A DNA stretch of 64,000 bases from Hyphomonadaceae bacterium. GTDB lineage: Bacteria > Pseudomonadota > Alphaproteobacteria > Caulobacterales > Maricaulaceae. Under the pieces are notes generated by a model that worked only from the letters and a program-made list of their open reading frames with translations, made no database searches and had not been told where the DNA came from. Shown piece by piece: positions 63,106-64,000 of this stretch. Where the stretch lies: NCBI GenBank assembly GCA_013001295.1, contig JABDMW010000015.1:1-64000 (forward strand), written 5' to 3'. The translations under genes were made by a program, and so were the position numbers. Every line of letters starts with the position of its first letter. Positions within the stretch are counted from its first letter, which is position 1.

Positions 63106-63222
63106 GGTGCCTTCTCCTTTGAAAAGCCACCAACGTAGACTAACTGCGAATGTGTGCCGTTGGCATACACAACAAAAGCCTAACCCCGGTATGTCGAGAT
63201 TTATGACATAATTGTTTCTAAA

Positions 63223-63240
63223 GTGTCAAGATTTTGTCAT
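63223..63240 (+). promoter_or_regulatory. Pho-box-like direct repeat, plus orientation
   Basis: Two TGTCA half-sites start at 63224 and 63235, the 11-base periodicity of PhoB sites (consensus TGTCATAnAnCTGTCA). The sequence reads TGTCAAGATTTTGTCAT. It lies about 120-135 bases upstream of the TPR gene start. Confidence 0.5.
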
Positions 63241-63275
63241 GTAATTGATAAAAATGTCAGCGAAATTCGACTTAT

Positions 63276-63293
63276 GTGACATCTGTGTGACAC
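63276..63293 (-). promoter_or_regulatory. Pho-box-like direct repeat, minus orientation
   Basis: On the minus strand the sequence is TGTCACACAGATGTCACA, two TGTCAC half-sites 11 bases apart, close to the PhoB consensus. It points toward the TPR gene. A third, half-conserved element (TGTCATAAATC on the minus strand) lies at about 63198-63208. Confidence 0.55.
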
Positions 63294-63333
63294 TTCTGTG
63301 TCAAAATCCAAGATCAAACGTGTTTAAAGCACA

Positions 63334-63362
63334 AAAAAAGGCAGGGTCTCCCCTGCCTTTTC
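63334..63362 (-). terminator. Rho-independent terminator of the cold-shock gene
   Basis: The stem AGGCAGGG/CCCTGCCT with loop TCTC and flanking A and T runs lies about 20 bases after the cold-shock protein stop. The A run on the minus-strand 3' side becomes the T tract. Confidence 0.85.
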
Positions 63363-63382
63363 TCTAATCATTGCTGATAAAA

Positions 63383-63592
63383 TTAGTCGTCAGCGAGTGT
63401 GATGTTGCCAGCGGCTTGTTTGCCACGGTTTTCTTCAATCTCGTAATTGACTTTTTGGCCGTCATTCAAACCACGAAGGCCGGCTTTTTCAACTGCACTG
63501 ACGTGAACAAACACGTCATTGCCACCATCATCAGGTGCGATAAAACCATAACCTTTTGTGGTGTTGAACCACTTTACTGTACCAGTTGCCAT
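63383..63592 (-). CDS. Cold-shock protein, CspA family
   Basis: This 69-residue single cold-shock domain has the RNA-binding motifs RNP1 KGYGFIAP (about 13-20) and RNP2 VFVHVSAV (about 27-34). The sequence [14 protein letters not shown] is typical. Such proteins bind single-stranded RNA and act as RNA chaperones; members are induced by cold or growth phase. A long untranslated region (63593-63879) precedes it, as in many csp genes, where it can fold in a temperature-dependent way. A strong terminator follows. Confidence 0.95.
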   Translation of the reverse strand: MATGTVKWFNTTKGYGFIAPDDGGNDVFVHVSAVEKAGLRGLNDGQKVNYEIEENRGKQAAGNITLADD

Positions 63593-63879
63593 AATATTAC
63601 TCTTTCCAATTGAGCGTTAACTTCCCCAATCACGCCGGCAAGGCATGAACGGGACTTTGAGTAGAGATACGCGGGAATTGGAATGGTATTAAGACTTGGG
63701 AAACAGAGAGTAGATCAATAGATCGACTTACGTTTGACGAAGGATGCCGTGTTAGGGCTCTTAAAAATTCAATCTTGACTCACGTTAGTTTGTACCAAAA
63801 CTCATGAGGGTTTATATACACCTTAGCGTTTCGCGCAAGTTCTATTGTCACGAGTAATTAATATTGAAACTCGCAGGAA
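63593..63879. other. Upstream region of the cold-shock gene
   Basis: This 287-base stretch has no gene. It holds the csp promoter and a probable long 5' leader on the minus strand. I see AT-rich segments but no clear promoter hexamers, repeats or RNA gene. Confidence 0.5.
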
Positions 63880-64000
63880 CTATCGTTTGATAACAATATT
63901 CAATTCGCCAATCTCTTGACCGATAGATTTAAAGGCATCTTCAAATGCTTTGGCATCCGCAGCATCAAAGTAATAATCGGACTTGTCTTTTTTGCGGTCT
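63880..64000 (-). CDS. C-terminus of a TadG-like pilus/von Willebrand domain protein (cut by window edge)
   Basis: The last 39 codons of a minus-strand gene are visible, ending in a TAG stop at 63880-63882. The peptide contains SDYYFDAADAKAFEDAFKSI and GQEIGELNIVIKR. This matches the end of Tad-type pilus assembly proteins with a C-terminal von Willebrand A domain, where a YYdA...aF..I..qI..L motif is regular. The rest lies outside the window. The family call rests on this short tail, so it is moderately certain. Confidence 0.65.
   Translation of the reverse strand, partial: DRKKDKSDYYFDAADAKAFEDAFKSIGQEIGELNIVIKR

Noticed and set aside
1-64000. CRISPR array, integrase, IS element, prophage, tRNA or rRNA gene
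   Set aside because: No regularly spaced repeats, transposase or phage genes, or cloverleaf/rRNA sequence could be recognised on either strand.

Overview
The window looks like chromosome of a marine-type alphaproteobacterium of intermediate GC. The evidence is an alphaproteobacterial gene order (lgt-midA-pgeF-prs; rplY-pth-ychF; DUF1285-NUDIX-cca beside moxR-DUF58-DUF4159), a petABC bc1 operon, several large TonB-dependent receptors, many periplasmic or lipoprotein genes, and the C-terminus of a Tad-pilus-type von Willebrand protein at the right edge. A Hyphomonadales, Maricaulales or Parvularculales-like source is plausible, but that is inference. I see no rRNA, tRNA, CRISPR, IS element, transposase or prophage gene, and no gene-free stretch longer than about 300 bases.

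Left part (1-28300) is mostly core: lgt (partial), a MidA methyltransferase, pgeF, prs, two tandem DUF4139 proteins, rplY, pth, ychF, a MOSC protein, a GST, petABC, trmL, hemF, an orphan LuxR-type regulator, cca, a CoA-pyrophosphatase NUDIX protein, DUF1285, a MoxR/DUF58/BatA-like four-gene operon, two small envelope proteins, queE and queC. An ABC exporter follows at 28979.

Central accessory part (30860-44024) is a collection of nucleoside and sugar genes on both strands. It holds a ribokinase with a DUF1643 protein, two unrelated 2-oxoglutarate/Fe(II) oxygenases (IPNS-like and phytanoyl-CoA-like), a nucleoside hydrolase, a TonB-dependent receptor, an SDR, a cupin, an MtnA-type aldose-1-phosphate isomerase, a VIT-type metal transporter, a concentrative nucleoside transporter and two divergent phosphoribosyltransferase paralogues. 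Read together they could import a (modified) nucleoside across both membranes, trim it, split it, salvage the base and feed the sugar into metabolism. This is my main candidate for an undescribed system.

From 44030 to about 49430 the sequence is visibly AT-richer and encodes four membrane proteins: a fatty acid hydroxylase/sterol desaturase, an isoprenylcysteine-methyltransferase-like protein, and two tandem paralogous GT-C-like proteins. It is probably a horizontally acquired envelope island. From 49574 to 53792 a molybdenum-hydroxylase operon carries its own XdhC and MocA-like maturation factors. A BlaI/M56 sensor pair with twin operators follows. The right end holds a lipoprotein, TonB receptor and PlcP/LpxH-like phosphoesterase run, then a small TPR protein preceded by Pho-box-like repeats, then a cold-shock gene.
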